Shown: positions 16,815 through 26,330, counted from the stretch's first letter. The stretch is 49,151 bases of DNA from Serratia bockelmannii (GCF_008011855.1 NZ_VOUX01000027.1:1-49151); one strand, 5' to 3'. Notes: generated by a model from the letters alone, not told the origin. A program made the numbers and translations.

Positions 16815-17744
16815 GTGGATAAACTCAATCGAATGGCGGTATTCGCCACCGTGGTGGCGGAGGGATCGCTGGCCGGCGCGGCGCGGCGTCTGGGCATGAC
16901 GCCGTCGGCGGTCAGTCAGCATATGCGCTCGCTGGAGAAGGCGCTCGGGGTGCCATTGCTGCATCGTTCCACCCGCCGTCTGGCGCTGACCGAGGCGGGA
17001 GCCGCGTTCTATCCCGGCTGCGAGGCGATGCTGCAACAGGCGAAGCAGGCGGAGCAGCGGCTGGCGGAGCTGCGGGATACGCTGGTGGGCGAGCTGCGCA
17101 TCGCCACCCCGGTCGGCATCGGCGGCCGTTCGTTGGCGGAGGCATTGTCGCCGCTGCTGCAGGCGCACCCCAAGCTGACGCTGCGGGTGCTGGCGGACGA
17201 TCGCATCGTCGACATGATAGAACAGCGGGTCGACATCGCGCTGCGGGCCAACCGTCAACTGGCGGACGCCAATATGATCGCGCATCCGCTGACGGCGTGG
17301 CCGATGGTGCTGTGCGCCGCGCCGCGTTATCTCAGCCAGCATGGGGTGCCGGAAAAACCGCAGGATTTGGTGCAGCACCGCTGGATCTCCAGCGGCTACA
17401 GCGGGGCCCATCTGGACTTGCTGCATCAGTCCGGCCAGCAGGTTAAGCTGCGGCTGGCGGAAGGGCAGATCGTCAGTGAGAGCATGAACGTAATGCGCGC
17501 CTTTACCCGTGCCGGGCTGGGCATTTCCGTTCAGCCGCTGTATGAAATTGGCGATGAGCTGCAGCGCGGCGAGCTGTTGCTGTTGTTGCCGGAGTGGCGG
17601 CCGGCGCCGCTGCGGCTGAACGCGCTGACGCTCGAACGCACTATGCCGGAGAAAAGCCGCCAGGCGCTGCGCTATTTGCGCGACTATTTTCGCCGCAATG
17701 GCGAAAAGGGACTTGCCAGCGGCGGCGATGGCGTCTTCAATTAG
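16815..17744 (+). CDS. LysR-family regulator (CrgA-like subgroup)
   Basis: 309 residues. The helix-turn-helix segment reads NRMAVFATVVAEGSLAGAAR ... MTPSAVSQHMRSLEKALG. The effector domain contains the typical GELRIATPVGIGG and RVDIALR segments. GTG 16815 is chosen because MDKLNRM is the standard subgroup N-terminus; the next ATG (16833) would cut into helix 1. It is divergent from the NAD(P)-binding protein gene, the likely target. The inducer is unknown; many relatives respond to quinones or other small aromatics. Confidence 0.85.
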   Translation: MDKLNRMAVFATVVAEGSLAGAARRLGMTPSAVSQHMRSLEKALGVPLLHRSTRRLALTEAGAAFYPGCEAMLQQAKQAEQRLAELRDTLVGELRIATPVGIGGRSLAEALSPLLQAHPKLTLRVLADDRIVDMIEQRVDIALRANRQLADANMIAHPLTAWPMVLCAAPRYLSQHGVPEKPQDLVQHRWISSGYSGAHLDLLHQSGQQVKLRLAEGQIVSESMNVMRAFTRAGLGISVQPLYEIGDELQRGELLLLLPEWRPAPLRLNALTLERTMPEKSRQALRYLRDYFRRNGEKGLASGGDGVFN

Positions 17745-17767
17745 CAAGAGAACGCAGGAGGAGCCCC

Positions 17768-18007
17768 GTGGCGCAGCAGCTTGAGTTTTTCGACATTCCC
17801 AGCCCGTGTCGCGGCATTTGCCAGGCTGACGATCGCGGATTCTGCCGTGGCTGCCTACGCAGCCGCGAGGAGCGTTTCGGCTGGATGAACATGAGCGACG
17901 CGCAAAAGCGCGAGGTGCTGCGCCTGTGCCGTCAACGCTTCCTGCGGCTGCAGCGTGCCAATAAAGCGCCTGACGAGCCGCTGCCTGAGCAGCCGTCGCT
18001 GTTTTAA
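17768..18007 (+). CDS. ydhL: DUF1289 protein YdhL
   Basis: 79 residues, the E. coli YdhL length. The DUF1289 Cys pattern is clear: SPCRGICQADDRGFCRGCLR (four Cys, a probable metal or Fe-S site), followed by ERFGWMNMSDAQKREVL. GTG 17768 is preceded by CAGGAGGAG. It lies 23 bp after the LysR gene and 99 bp before the aldo-keto reductase gene, keeping the ydhL-ydhF pairing of E. coli. Function is unknown. Confidence 0.9.
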   Translation: MAQQLEFFDIPSPCRGICQADDRGFCRGCLRSREERFGWMNMSDAQKREVLRLCRQRFLRLQRANKAPDEPLPEQPSLF

Positions 18008-18106
18008 CCTTTCCTGATCTGCCGCACGTTCGTGTGGCTTACCGCTTCCCTGTGCCTCACCGGCTTGTGTATGCTGACTGACAACTAATGTCATGAGGTT
18101 TTCGCA

Positions 18107-19003
18107 ATGGTAGAACGTATTCGTCTCGCGCCGCAGGGGCCTGAATTTTCCCGCATGATTTGCGGTTACTGGCGGTTGATGGAGTGGGGCATGTCGCCGC
18201 AGCAGCTGCTGACGTTCATCGAACAGCATGTCGAACTGGGCGTCACCACCGCCGATCACGCCGATATCTACGGTGGCTATGCCTGCGAACAGGCGTTCGG
18301 CGATGCGCTGCGCCTGAAGCCGGCGCTGCGCCAGTCGCTGGAATTGGTGACCAAGTGCGGCATCGCCACCACCGCCAAGCCCGGCAACCCGATCGGCCAC
18401 TACATCACCGATCGCGATCATATCGTACAGAGCGCGGAACAGTCGCTGCGCCATCTGCATACCGACTACCTGGACCTGTTGCTGATCCACCGCCCGGATC
18501 CGTTGATGGACGCTGACGACGTGGCCGAAGCCTTTGTCGCGCTGCACAAAAGCGGCAAGGTGCGCCATTTTGGCGTCTCCAACTTTACGCCTGCGCAGTT
18601 CCAACTGCTGCAGTCGCGCCTGCCGTTCTCGCTGGTCACCAATCAGGTGGAGATCTCGCCGATTCACCAACCGGCGATCCTGGACGGCACGCTCGACCAG
18701 TGCCAGCAGCTGCGCATCAAGCCGATGGCCTGGTCCTGCCTGGGCGGCGGCCGCTTGTTCAACGATGCTGAGTTCCAGCCGCTGCGCGACGAGCTGCAGC
18801 GGGTGGCGCAAGAGATCGGCGCCGAGACCATCGAGCAGGTGGTGTACGCCTGGGTGATGCGCCTGCCGTCTTCGCCGCTGCCGATTATCGGCTCCGGCAA
18901 GATTGAGCGGGTGCGCTCGGCGCTGAAGGCGCAGAAACTGGTGTTGAACCGCCAGCAGTGGTTCCGCATTCGCAAGGCGGCGCTGGGGTATGACGTGCCC
19001 TAA
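18107..19003 (+). CDS. ydhF: Aldo/keto reductase YdhF
   Basis: 298 residues, as in E. coli YdhF. It is an NADPH-dependent (beta/alpha)8 barrel. The catalytic tetrad is visible as Asp and Tyr in TTADHADIYGGY, Lys in ELVTKCGI and His in DLLLIHRPDPL. GVSNFTPAQ and the C-terminal NADPH clamp PIIGSGKIERV are also present. Physiological substrate is unknown. It ends at a strong terminator shared with lipA. Confidence 0.93.
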   Translation: MVERIRLAPQGPEFSRMICGYWRLMEWGMSPQQLLTFIEQHVELGVTTADHADIYGGYACEQAFGDALRLKPALRQSLELVTKCGIATTAKPGNPIGHYITDRDHIVQSAEQSLRHLHTDYLDLLLIHRPDPLMDADDVAEAFVALHKSGKVRHFGVSNFTPAQFQLLQSRLPFSLVTNQVEISPIHQPAILDGTLDQCQQLRIKPMAWSCLGGGRLFNDAEFQPLRDELQRVAQEIGAETIEQVVYAWVMRLPSSPLPIIGSGKIERVRSALKAQKLVLNRQQWFRIRKAALGYDVP

Positions 19004-19020
19004 GGCGGAGCAGAAAGAGG

Positions 19021-19054
19021 AAAGCCGGGCGGCGAAAGCGCCCGGCTTTTTTTT
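19021..19054. terminator. Bidirectional terminator between ydhF and lipA
   Basis: AAGCCGGGCG, a 7-nt loop, CGCCCGGCTT followed by more T residues. The A-tract upstream also makes it usable for minus-strand lipA. Confidence 0.93.
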
Positions 19055-19064
19055 ATGCTGATCC

Positions 19065-20909
19065 TTAGGCCAACACCACCTGATCGGTATTGAAGTGATC
19101 GAGCGAGACGCCGATCAGCGTGACCTGGCTGTGCCCGAAGGCCAGCACCAGATCGTCGTTTTGCTGCGTGGCGTAGTCGCGAATATTCCCGCTGGCGCCT
19201 TCGGTACCGATAAACACCAGTTTATCGGTGGCGTTGAAGCCATACAGCTGGTCGCGGCCAAAATCCCCGCTGAACAGGAAGGTATTGCCGTTGCCGACGC
19301 CCTTCAGGATGTCATCGCCGCTGCCGCCGACGAAGGTCAGGTTGCCGCCGGCGTGGCCGATCAGCGTGTCGTTGCCGGCGTTGCCGAACAGCCAGGCGTC
19401 GTGGCCGCGAGCCTGCAGGAGATCATCGCCGTCGCCGCCGGTGGTAGTGGCGGCATAGGCTTTGAGGCCCGCATCCGATTTCAATCCGGTTGCTGTCACC
19501 TGGTGATCCACCTCTTTGCTGAAAATCAGCCAGGAGGTTTCTTTGCTGCGCAGGGTGCTGATGTCGTCCGCCAGCGTAATGCCGCCCTTGGCATCGCGCA
19601 GGTAAAGCGTGTTGCCGTCGTAGGCGACCTCGGTGTTTTTCAACGCCTGCTGGGTATCGAAGATATTGTGGCCTTTGCCGCCGGCGATCAGGTTATAGCC
19701 GCCGGCGTCGCGGAAGATATCGTCGCCGTCGCGGCCCTCGAGATAGTCGTTGCCTTTGCCGCCCTTGATCAAATCATTGCCGTCGCTGCCGATGATAAAC
19801 GTCGGTCCGCTGTGCGTTTCCGCGTTGCGGTTCAGGTCTTCCACCCAGGTATTGCCGCGCGTCACGTTCGACAGGTTGGAGACGATGATGGTCGAGTCCT
19901 TGTCGGTCAGTGAATAAAACTCGGAGTTCAGCACCCGCATCAGGCCGTCCTGATAAAAGAACGGCAGGTGCGACAGCCAGGTCGGAATGTTGAGAATGGA
20001 AAACGGCAGCAGGTTCCAGGCGTCCGACGCGTAGTGGTCGTTGAAGTTGACGATATTGTTGGTGGCGGAGGCGTGCGGCGCATCGTGTACGCCCAGTGAC
20101 GGCAGGGTCAGTGAGGTGCCGTCGAGCGCGCGGAACACCGGGTCGTTCTCGTAGCCGATGTTGATCACCTTACCGCCGGCTTCGTACTGGGTCGGCGAGG
20201 CGAAGGCGACATAGTTGGACTGCGCGTAGAAGCCGCCCCAGTTGGCGTCGCTCTGCGCTGCCATGCTATTGACCGCCAGCCCGCCGAGGCTGTGGCCGCT
20301 GACCACCACGTCTTCACCGCTCAGCCCGTGGGCCTTAGCGAATTTCGCCACGTCGCCCAGCAAATTGCCGAAGGCCTTCAGCGTATAGCCGTCGGCATAG
20401 CCTTTCGGCCCGAACCCGGCCAGCAGATCGTTAATCACATCGCCGATGGTATCGCCGATCAACGACTCGCGCGGGCCGCTGGTGCCGCGAAATGAGATGC
20501 CAATGGCGGTGAGATTGCCTTCGCTGTCATATTTGCCCAGTACTTCGGCCTGCGCGGTGGTGTAACCGGCTGTCTCGCCGTAGTAGGTGCCGCGCGCATC
20601 GGTTTTGCCGGCGTAACCGAGCTTCGCGGCGCTGATCACCGACCAGCCGGCATTGTTTACCGCCTCCTGCGCGGCCTGTTCGGAGTCGGGGTTCCAAGGG
20701 AGGCCAGGCAGGCCACCCTGCGACTGGGTACTGCCGATCAGCGCAGTGACCAGCGTCAGCGGCAGACCGAGGCCGAAACCGGTCTGGTGATAGCCTTCAT
20801 CGAAGCCGTTATCGATATTATGGTAAGCGTAGGTAGAGATGGCCAAGGCGTCGGAAAACAGCGCCTTCGACGCATTTTCGTCCAGATCCTTATAGCTAAA
20901 GATGCCCAT
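19065..20909 (-). CDS. lipA: Extracellular lipase LipA (family I.3, type I secreted, RTX)
   Basis: 614 residues with no N-terminal signal peptide. The alpha/beta-hydrolase half carries the nucleophile Ser207 in VVSGHSLGG, Asp256 in GYENDPVF and His314 in WLSHLPFF, the triad positions known for S. marcescens LipA. Two blocks of calcium-binding GGxGxDxUx repeats follow (about 374-398 and 491-546), then a C-terminal secretion signal ending DQVVLA. Secretion is by the LipBCD ABC exporter, which is not encoded here. It hydrolyses long-chain triacylglycerols. The gene sits between ydhF and sodC, neighbours in E. coli, so it is an insertion relative to that order. Confidence 0.97.
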   Translation of the reverse strand: MGIFSYKDLDENASKALFSDALAISTYAYHNIDNGFDEGYHQTGFGLGLPLTLVTALIGSTQSQGGLPGLPWNPDSEQAAQEAVNNAGWSVISAAKLGYAGKTDARGTYYGETAGYTTAQAEVLGKYDSEGNLTAIGISFRGTSGPRESLIGDTIGDVINDLLAGFGPKGYADGYTLKAFGNLLGDVAKFAKAHGLSGEDVVVSGHSLGGLAVNSMAAQSDANWGGFYAQSNYVAFASPTQYEAGGKVINIGYENDPVFRALDGTSLTLPSLGVHDAPHASATNNIVNFNDHYASDAWNLLPFSILNIPTWLSHLPFFYQDGLMRVLNSEFYSLTDKDSTIIVSNLSNVTRGNTWVEDLNRNAETHSGPTFIIGSDGNDLIKGGKGNDYLEGRDGDDIFRDAGGYNLIAGGKGHNIFDTQQALKNTEVAYDGNTLYLRDAKGGITLADDISTLRSKETSWLIFSKEVDHQVTATGLKSDAGLKAYAATTTGGDGDDLLQARGHDAWLFGNAGNDTLIGHAGGNLTFVGGSGDDILKGVGNGNTFLFSGDFGRDQLYGFNATDKLVFIGTEGASGNIRDYATQQNDDLVLAFGHSQVTLIGVSLDHFNTDQVVLA

Positions 20910-21150
20910 ATCAGTTCCTTATGAAGTATGCCGCCTGGCCGGGGAGTGAACTCTCATGCGTCGGCGGTGGAAACAGGGAAACAACGTTAGCCGAACGACA
21001 GCTGGTCAGAGGACCAACATCGGTAGAAATAGTATTAGCCCTAAATATTAGGCCTGCGAATCAAATTAGCGAGATTGTGCGTTGGTTAACAGTGCCGGCG
21101 CAGGCTCTCCTATACTGATAGCTCGATGTAGTCATTAAGGAGACTGATTG

Positions 21151-21672
21151 ATGAAACGTTATTGGTATGCGGCGCTCGGCTTGATGGCGTGTGGCGCGGC
21201 TCAGGCGGCGACAGCTGACGTTGAGATGCATCTGGTGACCGGGCAGGGTATCGGTCAGGATATCGGCAAGGTAGTCATCAGCGAAACGCCGTATGGCTTA
21301 CTGTTCACGCCGAGCCTGAAAGCGTTGCCGGCCGGAGTACACGGTTTCCACGTGCATGAAAAAGGCAGCTGCGAGCCGGGCATGAAGGAAGGTAAAGCGG
21401 TGGCGGCGCTGGCGGCCGGCGGACATTTCGACCCGCAAAAGACCGGGAAACACCTCGGGCCGTACGCCGACGGGCACCTGGGGGATTTGCCGGCCATCTA
21501 TGTGACCGCCGACGGCATGGCAAACTACCCGGTGCTGGCACCGCGGCTGAAAAAAATCAGCGAAATAGAGGGTAAGGCGCTGATGGTGCACGCCGGCGGC
21601 GATAACCATTCGGATCATCCACAGCCGCTCGGCGGTGGCGGCGAACGCTTCGCCTGCGGCGTGGTCAAGTGA
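21151..21672 (+). CDS. sodC: Periplasmic Cu/Zn superoxide dismutase
   Basis: 173 residues, the E. coli SodC length. The Sec signal peptide ends near AAQAA. Copper and zinc ligands: GFHVHEKGSCEP (two His and the disulfide Cys), GGHFDP, and HAGGDNHSDHPQPLGGGGERFACG, containing further ligands and the second Cys. It detoxifies superoxide in the periplasm. ATG 21151 follows AAGGAGACTG; a TTG immediately upstream is ignored. It ends exactly where the convergent ydhK stop begins, with no spacer. Confidence 0.97.
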   Translation: MKRYWYAALGLMACGAAQAATADVEMHLVTGQGIGQDIGKVVISETPYGLLFTPSLKALPAGVHGFHVHEKGSCEPGMKEGKAVAALAAGGHFDPQKTGKHLGPYADGHLGDLPAIYVTADGMANYPVLAPRLKKISEIEGKALMVHAGGDNHSDHPQPLGGGGERFACGVVK

Positions 21673-23703
21673 TCATCCGCCGCTAACGGCCGGTGCGGCG
21701 GCGGGCTGCCCCATCGCCTGTTGCAATTGCTGCAGTGAGCAGTAGAGCCGCCAGATCAGGCCGGCCAGATCGCGCGCCGCCTGTTCCGGGTGGTGCGCCA
21801 ACGCGTTGCTCATGCGCAGCAGCTCCTGCAGCGTGGCGTCCAGCGAACTGTGCTGCACGCCTTTCTCCGTCATAATGCCGCGCAGGCAGTGGATACAGAC
21901 GTTGCGCACCGCCGACAGCGGATCGGAACGGGTCTGCCAGTCGCGCAGCTGCCAGACGATATGGCTGCAGTTGAGCAGCACCACGCCCCAGCGCAGCAGC
22001 CAGGTGCGGGCCTCCTGATCCTGACTCTGATTGAGTTGGCTGATGCGATGGTAGATCAGCGATTCGAACTGGCTTTCGCTCTGCTGCGGCTTTTTGCTCA
22101 ACTGATCGATAAAATCGCGCCGCAGCGCGCGGATAATGCGGCGGCTTTTTCGCTTGTCCGAACTGGGGCGTAGGATCTGAAACGCCAACCCGGCCAGCAA
22201 TACACCGACGATTTTACCGATGTTGTCATTGATAAAGGACTGGTAGTCATAGCTCGGCGGGTTGCTGACGGTCAGAAACGAGCCCATGAAGACGATCAGC
22301 TGCCCCCAGAGCGCGGCATAAGGCGGATTCTGCAGCTTGAGCATTTGCATGGTCACCAGAATAGGGAACAGGAAGGCGCAGAACACCCAGAAGTCGTCAA
22401 TCTGGATCATCAAACCGAATTTCACCACAAAGCAGGCGACCGAGAGCAGCAGCACCGCCTTGAGCAAGGTGCTGACGCTGTTGATCGGCGAAGGCGTGGA
22501 GGAGTAGAGCACGCAGCTGATGGCGGTGAGCGTTAGCGCCGCGCTGCCGGCGTCCCACTGCGTGTTGATCCAGTAGGCGCAGCCGATCACGATGCATAAA
22601 AAGGTGCGCAGGCCGTTATAGGCGGCTTCGTAGCTGTCGGTGTGGCGCGCCAGTGAGGTGACGTGCGGCGGCTGGAGATCGCTGACCGCCGTGGCGCTTT
22701 CCAACCGCAGCAGCCAGCGGTTGCAGCGCAGGTAAAGCCAACAGAAATCGCGCAACCGCAGCCAGAAGGCGCGATGGCGGTAGTCCGTCGCATCTTGCGG
22801 GGCGATCTGCTGGAGCAGACGCGCCAAGCGATATTTATCGGTGGCGGGATCGCGCAGCTCGTCCAGCAGCTGTGTCAGCACCGGCATCAGATTAGCAGGG
22901 CGATCCGGCCAGTTCAGCAGCATGCGGCGCAGGCTGGAAATGACGCTGGTAATGCGCAGCTGCTGGTGCAGCAGATAGTTGAGCAGGTTATTTTGCCGCC
23001 GCAGCCGGTAGTGGCTCCAGAATGCCTGAATGCGCAGCAGGTTCATGGTCAGGATCTGGCCGATGACCCCCTCGTGCGAGGTGCGCATCTGCGCGGTGAC
23101 CTCCGGCTGCCACAGCATGGCGGCGTGCTCCAGCAGGCGTAGCTGCATGCGCCGCAGCGAGGTCAGCAAGGCTTCGCCGTCAGAGGTGCTGGGCAGGATC
23201 ATCATCATCAACCCGCCGCACAGAATACCGGTGATCACTTCGCAAACCCGCGCCTGAGCGATATCGAATATCTGCTGGGTATCGGTGACGTTGACCGTAC
23301 CGAAGGCGATGATGGCGGCGGTATAGCCCGCCAGCGCGAAGGCGTAAGAGACGTTGTTTTGGTAATGATTCGAGACGTAGGTGCACAGCCCGATCCAGGC
23401 GGCGATGAACAGCGTAAACAGCCAGGGATCGTTCAGACAGTGGCCGGCGATCGCTACCGAGGCGGCGGCGCCCACCAGGCTGCCGAAGATGCGGCCGATG
23501 CTTTTGCTGATCACGCCGCCGATGGTGGGGAAACTCACCACCGCGGCGGAGGTGAGCGCCCAATAGGGTTCGTCGAGCTCGAGCACGAACGCCACCCACA
23601 ACGCCAGACACATCGCCAGCGAGTTGCGCAGCGCATAGCGCCATTGGCCGCCGGTCGCCTTACCCCAGGGGGTACGGCTCCACTCCAGAAAAGGCAGGTT
23701 CAC
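21673..23703 (-). CDS. ydhK: FUSC-family efflux transporter YdhK
   Basis: 676 residues (E. coli YdhK about 670). Two copies of a hydrophobic FUSC/aromatic acid exporter-like domain lie at about residues 20-170 and 365-500, each followed by a helical cytoplasmic stretch. This is the AaeB/MdtO architecture. With YdhJ (periplasmic adaptor) and YdhI (small membrane subunit) it should form an AaeXAB-type exporter. The transported compound is unknown. It is the last gene of the ydhI-ydhJ-ydhK operon (3-bp gap to ydhJ), and its end abuts sodC. Confidence 0.88.
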   Translation of the reverse strand: MNLPFLEWSRTPWGKATGGQWRYALRNSLAMCLALWVAFVLELDEPYWALTSAAVVSFPTIGGVISKSIGRIFGSLVGAAASVAIAGHCLNDPWLFTLFIAAWIGLCTYVSNHYQNNVSYAFALAGYTAAIIAFGTVNVTDTQQIFDIAQARVCEVITGILCGGLMMMILPSTSDGEALLTSLRRMQLRLLEHAAMLWQPEVTAQMRTSHEGVIGQILTMNLLRIQAFWSHYRLRRQNNLLNYLLHQQLRITSVISSLRRMLLNWPDRPANLMPVLTQLLDELRDPATDKYRLARLLQQIAPQDATDYRHRAFWLRLRDFCWLYLRCNRWLLRLESATAVSDLQPPHVTSLARHTDSYEAAYNGLRTFLCIVIGCAYWINTQWDAGSAALTLTAISCVLYSSTPSPINSVSTLLKAVLLLSVACFVVKFGLMIQIDDFWVFCAFLFPILVTMQMLKLQNPPYAALWGQLIVFMGSFLTVSNPPSYDYQSFINDNIGKIVGVLLAGLAFQILRPSSDKRKSRRIIRALRRDFIDQLSKKPQQSESQFESLIYHRISQLNQSQDQEARTWLLRWGVVLLNCSHIVWQLRDWQTRSDPLSAVRNVCIHCLRGIMTEKGVQHSSLDATLQELLRMSNALAHHPEQAARDLAGLIWRLYCSLQQLQQAMGQPAAAPAVSGG

Positions 23704-23706
23704 ACT

Positions 23707-24570
23707 TTAGTTCCGCTGATGAATCGAAATGGTGCAGGTGGTACCGGCGACCAGCGTCAAATCGGCGGGCACGTTGAGCAATTTTATCCGCACCGGCACA
23801 CGCTGGGCCAAACGTACCCAAGGAACATTGGGCTTAACGTCCATTAATAGATCGTTGCTGCTGTCGACGCTCTGATCGTAAATGGCGCGTCCGATGCTCT
23901 CTACTTCCCCCTGCAGCGGCGTGTTGCCGTTATATAAAACGATGTCCGCTTTATTGCCTTCTTTTATATGCTTCAGCTTGGTTTCTTCGAAATATCCGAG
24001 CACATAAAACGAATGCACATCCACCAACGCCACCAGGGGCGTGCCGGCGTTGGCGTAGTTTCCGACGCGTGCCTGCAGGTTGGTGATATAACCGTCGGTT
24101 GGCGCATAAATTTTGGTTTTGCTCAAATTCCATTTGGCCTGTTCCAGGTTGGCCAGGGCGGCTTTATAGGCGGCCTTCATTGCCTGAGCGGCTAAATTGG
24201 ACTCGTCCAAGTCTTCAGCGGAAATAACGTTACGCGGTAAACCGCGGCGGCGGGCAGCCTCATGGTCCGCTTTGGCCAGATCGGATTGCGCTTTTGCCAC
24301 CGCGGCCTCGGCATTGTCCAGCGCAATCTGGTAGGGCACCGGGTCGAGGGTAAAAATCAGACTTCCCGCAGGTACGAACTGATTGTCATTCGCGCTTATT
24401 TTCTCTAATCTTCCAGAGACTTCAGGGGTGATATTGACGAGTTCTGCGCGCACTTTTCCGTCACGGGTCCATGGGGATTGCATATAATAATTCCATAGCC
24501 ACCAACCGGCGCAGACGGCAATGGCGCAGACGATCACCGTAGAGAAGTATTTTAATGTTTTATGCTGCAT
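23707..24570 (-). CDS. ydhJ: HlyD/AaeA-type membrane fusion protein YdhJ
   Basis: 287 residues. One N-terminal membrane anchor (about residues 10-27) is followed by a biotinyl-lipoyl-like segment (VNITPEVSGRLEKISANDNQFV), a short coiled-coil hairpin (about 85-150) and the second half-lipoyl (APTDGYITNLQARVGNYANAGTPLVALVD). These features define the periplasmic adaptor of an efflux system. Start ATG 24570, 3 bp after the ydhI stop. Confidence 0.9.
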   Translation of the reverse strand: MQHKTLKYFSTVIVCAIAVCAGWWLWNYYMQSPWTRDGKVRAELVNITPEVSGRLEKISANDNQFVPAGSLIFTLDPVPYQIALDNAEAAVAKAQSDLAKADHEAARRRGLPRNVISAEDLDESNLAAQAMKAAYKAALANLEQAKWNLSKTKIYAPTDGYITNLQARVGNYANAGTPLVALVDVHSFYVLGYFEETKLKHIKEGNKADIVLYNGNTPLQGEVESIGRAIYDQSVDSSNDLLMDVKPNVPWVRLAQRVPVRIKLLNVPADLTLVAGTTCTISIHQRN

Positions 24571-24573
24571 GGG

Positions 24574-24810
24574 TTACCAACTCGCTAAAATCCATAAGGA
24601 ACCGCTGACGGTCAGAACGAAAATGGACAGGTCCATCAACATGGGATGCCAGATTTCACCGGAATACATCCAGTCTCTCAGCAGCTGATGAATCAGCAGC
24701 CATAAGACCAGTCCTAGTAAAAAAGCTTTAAATATAGGTGGAAAATAAAGCGATGCCCCCAGGACCAAATCGGGTAAGGGGGATGAGGTGTGTAACCATG
24801 ATGTATTCAC
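24574..24810 (-). CDS. ydhI: DUF1656 small membrane protein YdhI (AaeX-like)
   Basis: 78 residues, as in E. coli YdhI, with two membrane helices. The N-terminal half contains [19 protein letters not shown], typical of DUF1656. It is the first gene of the ydhIJK efflux operon. GTG 24810 is used; the ATG just upstream runs straight into a stop. It is divergent from slyA across 180 bp, and SlyA may control both. Confidence 0.88.
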   Translation of the reverse strand: MNTSWLHTSSPLPDLVLGASLYFPPIFKAFLLGLVLWLLIHQLLRDWMYSGEIWHPMLMDLSIFVLTVSGSLWILASW

Positions 24811-24962
24811 ATTAACAATCCCTAAGGGTGAATATGTTGAATATTTGCATAACGATTAAACAATAGCGGCTAAAAATAGTGGTTATTTCCACAATATACA
24901 TTATATACATTTGTGTTTTTAATGTGAGTTACCCAAAATAGTCTAAGCTCTGGGAGGTAATG

Positions 24963-24974
24963 TTAGCATGCTAA
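24963..24974 (+). promoter_or_regulatory. SlyA autoregulatory operator
   Basis: TTAGCATGCTAA is a perfect 12-bp palindrome, one base from the published SlyA consensus TTAGCAAGCTAA. It ends 16 bp before the slyA start, so bound SlyA would block its own transcription or translation. Confidence 0.75.
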
Positions 24975-24990
24975 TTATAAGGAGGGGTAA

Positions 24991-25422
24991 GTGGAGTCAA
25001 CATTAGGTTCAGATTTAGCACGATTGGTTCGTGTTTGGCGAGCGCTCATCGATCACCGGCTCAAGCCGTTGGAGCTGACCCAAACGCATTGGGTTACGTT
25101 GCACAATATCAATCGCTTGCCGCCGGAGCAGTCGCAAATCCAGCTGGCCAAGGCGATCGGTATCGAGCAACCGTCACTGGTTCGCACGCTGGACCAACTG
25201 GAGGAGAAAGGGCTGATCACGCGTCACACCTGTGCCAACGATCGCCGCGCGAAGCGCATCAAGTTGACCGAAGCGGCCGATCCGATCATCAGAGAAGTCG
25301 ATAGTGTGATCACGTCTACGCGCAGTGAGATTTTAAGCGGCATTACCGCCGACGAAGTGCATCTGTTGGTAGGGCTGATTGGCAAGTTAGAACAAAATAT
25401 CACCGAACTGCAGAACAAATAA
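24991..25422 (+). CDS. slyA: MarR-family transcriptional regulator SlyA
   Basis: 143 residues. It contains the winged helix of the MarR family ([30 protein letters not shown], wing segment [14 protein letters not shown]) flanked by dimerisation helices. SlyA counteracts H-NS and responds to small aromatic carboxylates. In Serratia, SlyA-family members such as Rap/Hor control virulence and secondary metabolism. GTG 24991 has the strong ribosome site AAGGAGGGG. Confidence 0.95.
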   Translation: MESTLGSDLARLVRVWRALIDHRLKPLELTQTHWVTLHNINRLPPEQSQIQLAKAIGIEQPSLVRTLDQLEEKGLITRHTCANDRRAKRIKLTEAADPIIREVDSVITSTRSEILSGITADEVHLLVGLIGKLEQNITELQNK

Positions 25423-25467
25423 TAATATTCTTATTTTCTACGATTACAGTTTCACAGCATCAGAAAT

Positions 25468-25494
25468 AAAACCGGAGGCGATTGCCTCCGGTTT
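25468..25494. terminator. Bidirectional terminator between slyA and slyB
   Basis: AAACCGGAGGC, a 4-nt loop, GCCTCCGGTTT. On the minus strand TTTATTT follows; on the plus strand the T-tract is short. Confidence 0.82.
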
Positions 25495-25514
25495 GCCGTG
25501 TGCCGCCGGCTGAC

Positions 25515-25979
25515 TTACAGCGGAGAGACGGTAATGGTGTCGCCCATGCGCGCCATGCGCACGCGCTGGCCCGGGCTGAACTTGGTGTCGCCCGCTTTCT
25601 GCACCACGACGATGTTCTCTTTCTGGTCGGTTTTGATTTCCAGCTCGTAGCCTGAGGTACGACCGGCCACTTCACCGATGCTGTTGCCCGCTGCGCCGCC
25701 GGCGATAGCGCCCGCCGCGGTAGCCAGCGTACGACCGGTGCCGCCGCCAACGGTGTTACCCAACAGCCCGCCAATCACTGCGCCGCCGATCATCCCCAAG
25801 GCGTTGGAACCTTCCCCGCCCTGAATTTTCACCGGACGCACGGAAACCAGCGTCCCGTAGGTGACGTTCTGCACCTGTTTGGCCTGCGAGGACGAGTAGA
25901 CATCGCCGGACATGGATTCATTGGCACACCCAGCCAACGTAACGGCGGCGACGGCAACGACGAGAAGACGCTTGATCAT
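25515..25979 (-). CDS. slyB: Outer-membrane lipoprotein SlyB
   Basis: 154 residues (E. coli 155). The lipobox is LAGC, with Cys18 the lipidated residue. A glycine-zipper segment (GMIGGAVIGGLLGNTVGGGTG ... AIAGGAAGNSIGE) follows, with a C-terminal beta-rich domain. SlyB belongs to the PhoP regulon and stabilises outer-membrane proteins in lipid-bound oligomers when lipopolysaccharide is damaged. ATG 25979 follows CAGGAG; an upstream extension is non-coding. A PhoP-like box lies at 26118-26134. Confidence 0.95.
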   Translation of the reverse strand: MIKRLLVVAVAAVTLAGCANESMSGDVYSSSQAKQVQNVTYGTLVSVRPVKIQGGEGSNALGMIGGAVIGGLLGNTVGGGTGRTLATAAGAIAGGAAGNSIGEVAGRTSGYELEIKTDQKENIVVVQKAGDTKFSPGQRVRMARMGDTITVSPL

Positions 25980-26117
25980 ATAAAACTCCTGGTGGTAGTA
26001 GTCCATAACCTGGCAATGCTCACCAGGCAAGATTCAGTGAAAATGATAGACAAAGTATGGCTGAAAGTTGATACAGCGCCATGCCTCATCGCTGCACGCA
26101 GCTTAACTTTTCTCTGT

Positions 26118-26134
26118 TCAACCAATAATAAACC
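26118..26134 (-). promoter_or_regulatory. Candidate PhoP box of slyB
   Basis: On the minus strand GGTTTA, 5 nt, GGTTGA, matching KGTTTA-N5-KGTTTA at 11 of 12 positions, about 140 bp upstream of slyB. A possible -10 (TTAAGC) lies 11 nt downstream. Confidence 0.55.
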
Positions 26135-26175
26135 GCGGTTTACCTTTATGACAGCCTCACCGACATTCCGTTGCC

Positions 26176-26192
26176 GGTTAACGCACGGTTTA
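26176..26192 (+). promoter_or_regulatory. Second PhoP-like direct repeat, oriented toward anmK
   Basis: Plus strand GGTTAA, CGCAC, GGTTTA. It matches 11 of 12 PhoP-box positions, with 41 bp between it and the slyB box. No clear -10 follows at the expected spacing, so activity toward anmK is doubtful. The 351-bp slyB-anmK gap holds no gene that I can see. Confidence 0.35.
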
Positions 26193-26330
26193 ACACATGA
26201 AATGTGCCACCGCGGCGCACCTGGCTCACGGCCTGTAAAAAAAGCATCATAATTCATGGCGTTAATCCGGCAATTCTGGTTTATTTGTCAGGATGAAATT
26301 TGCTTACCGCGCGGGTTAGAGGATGTTGCT

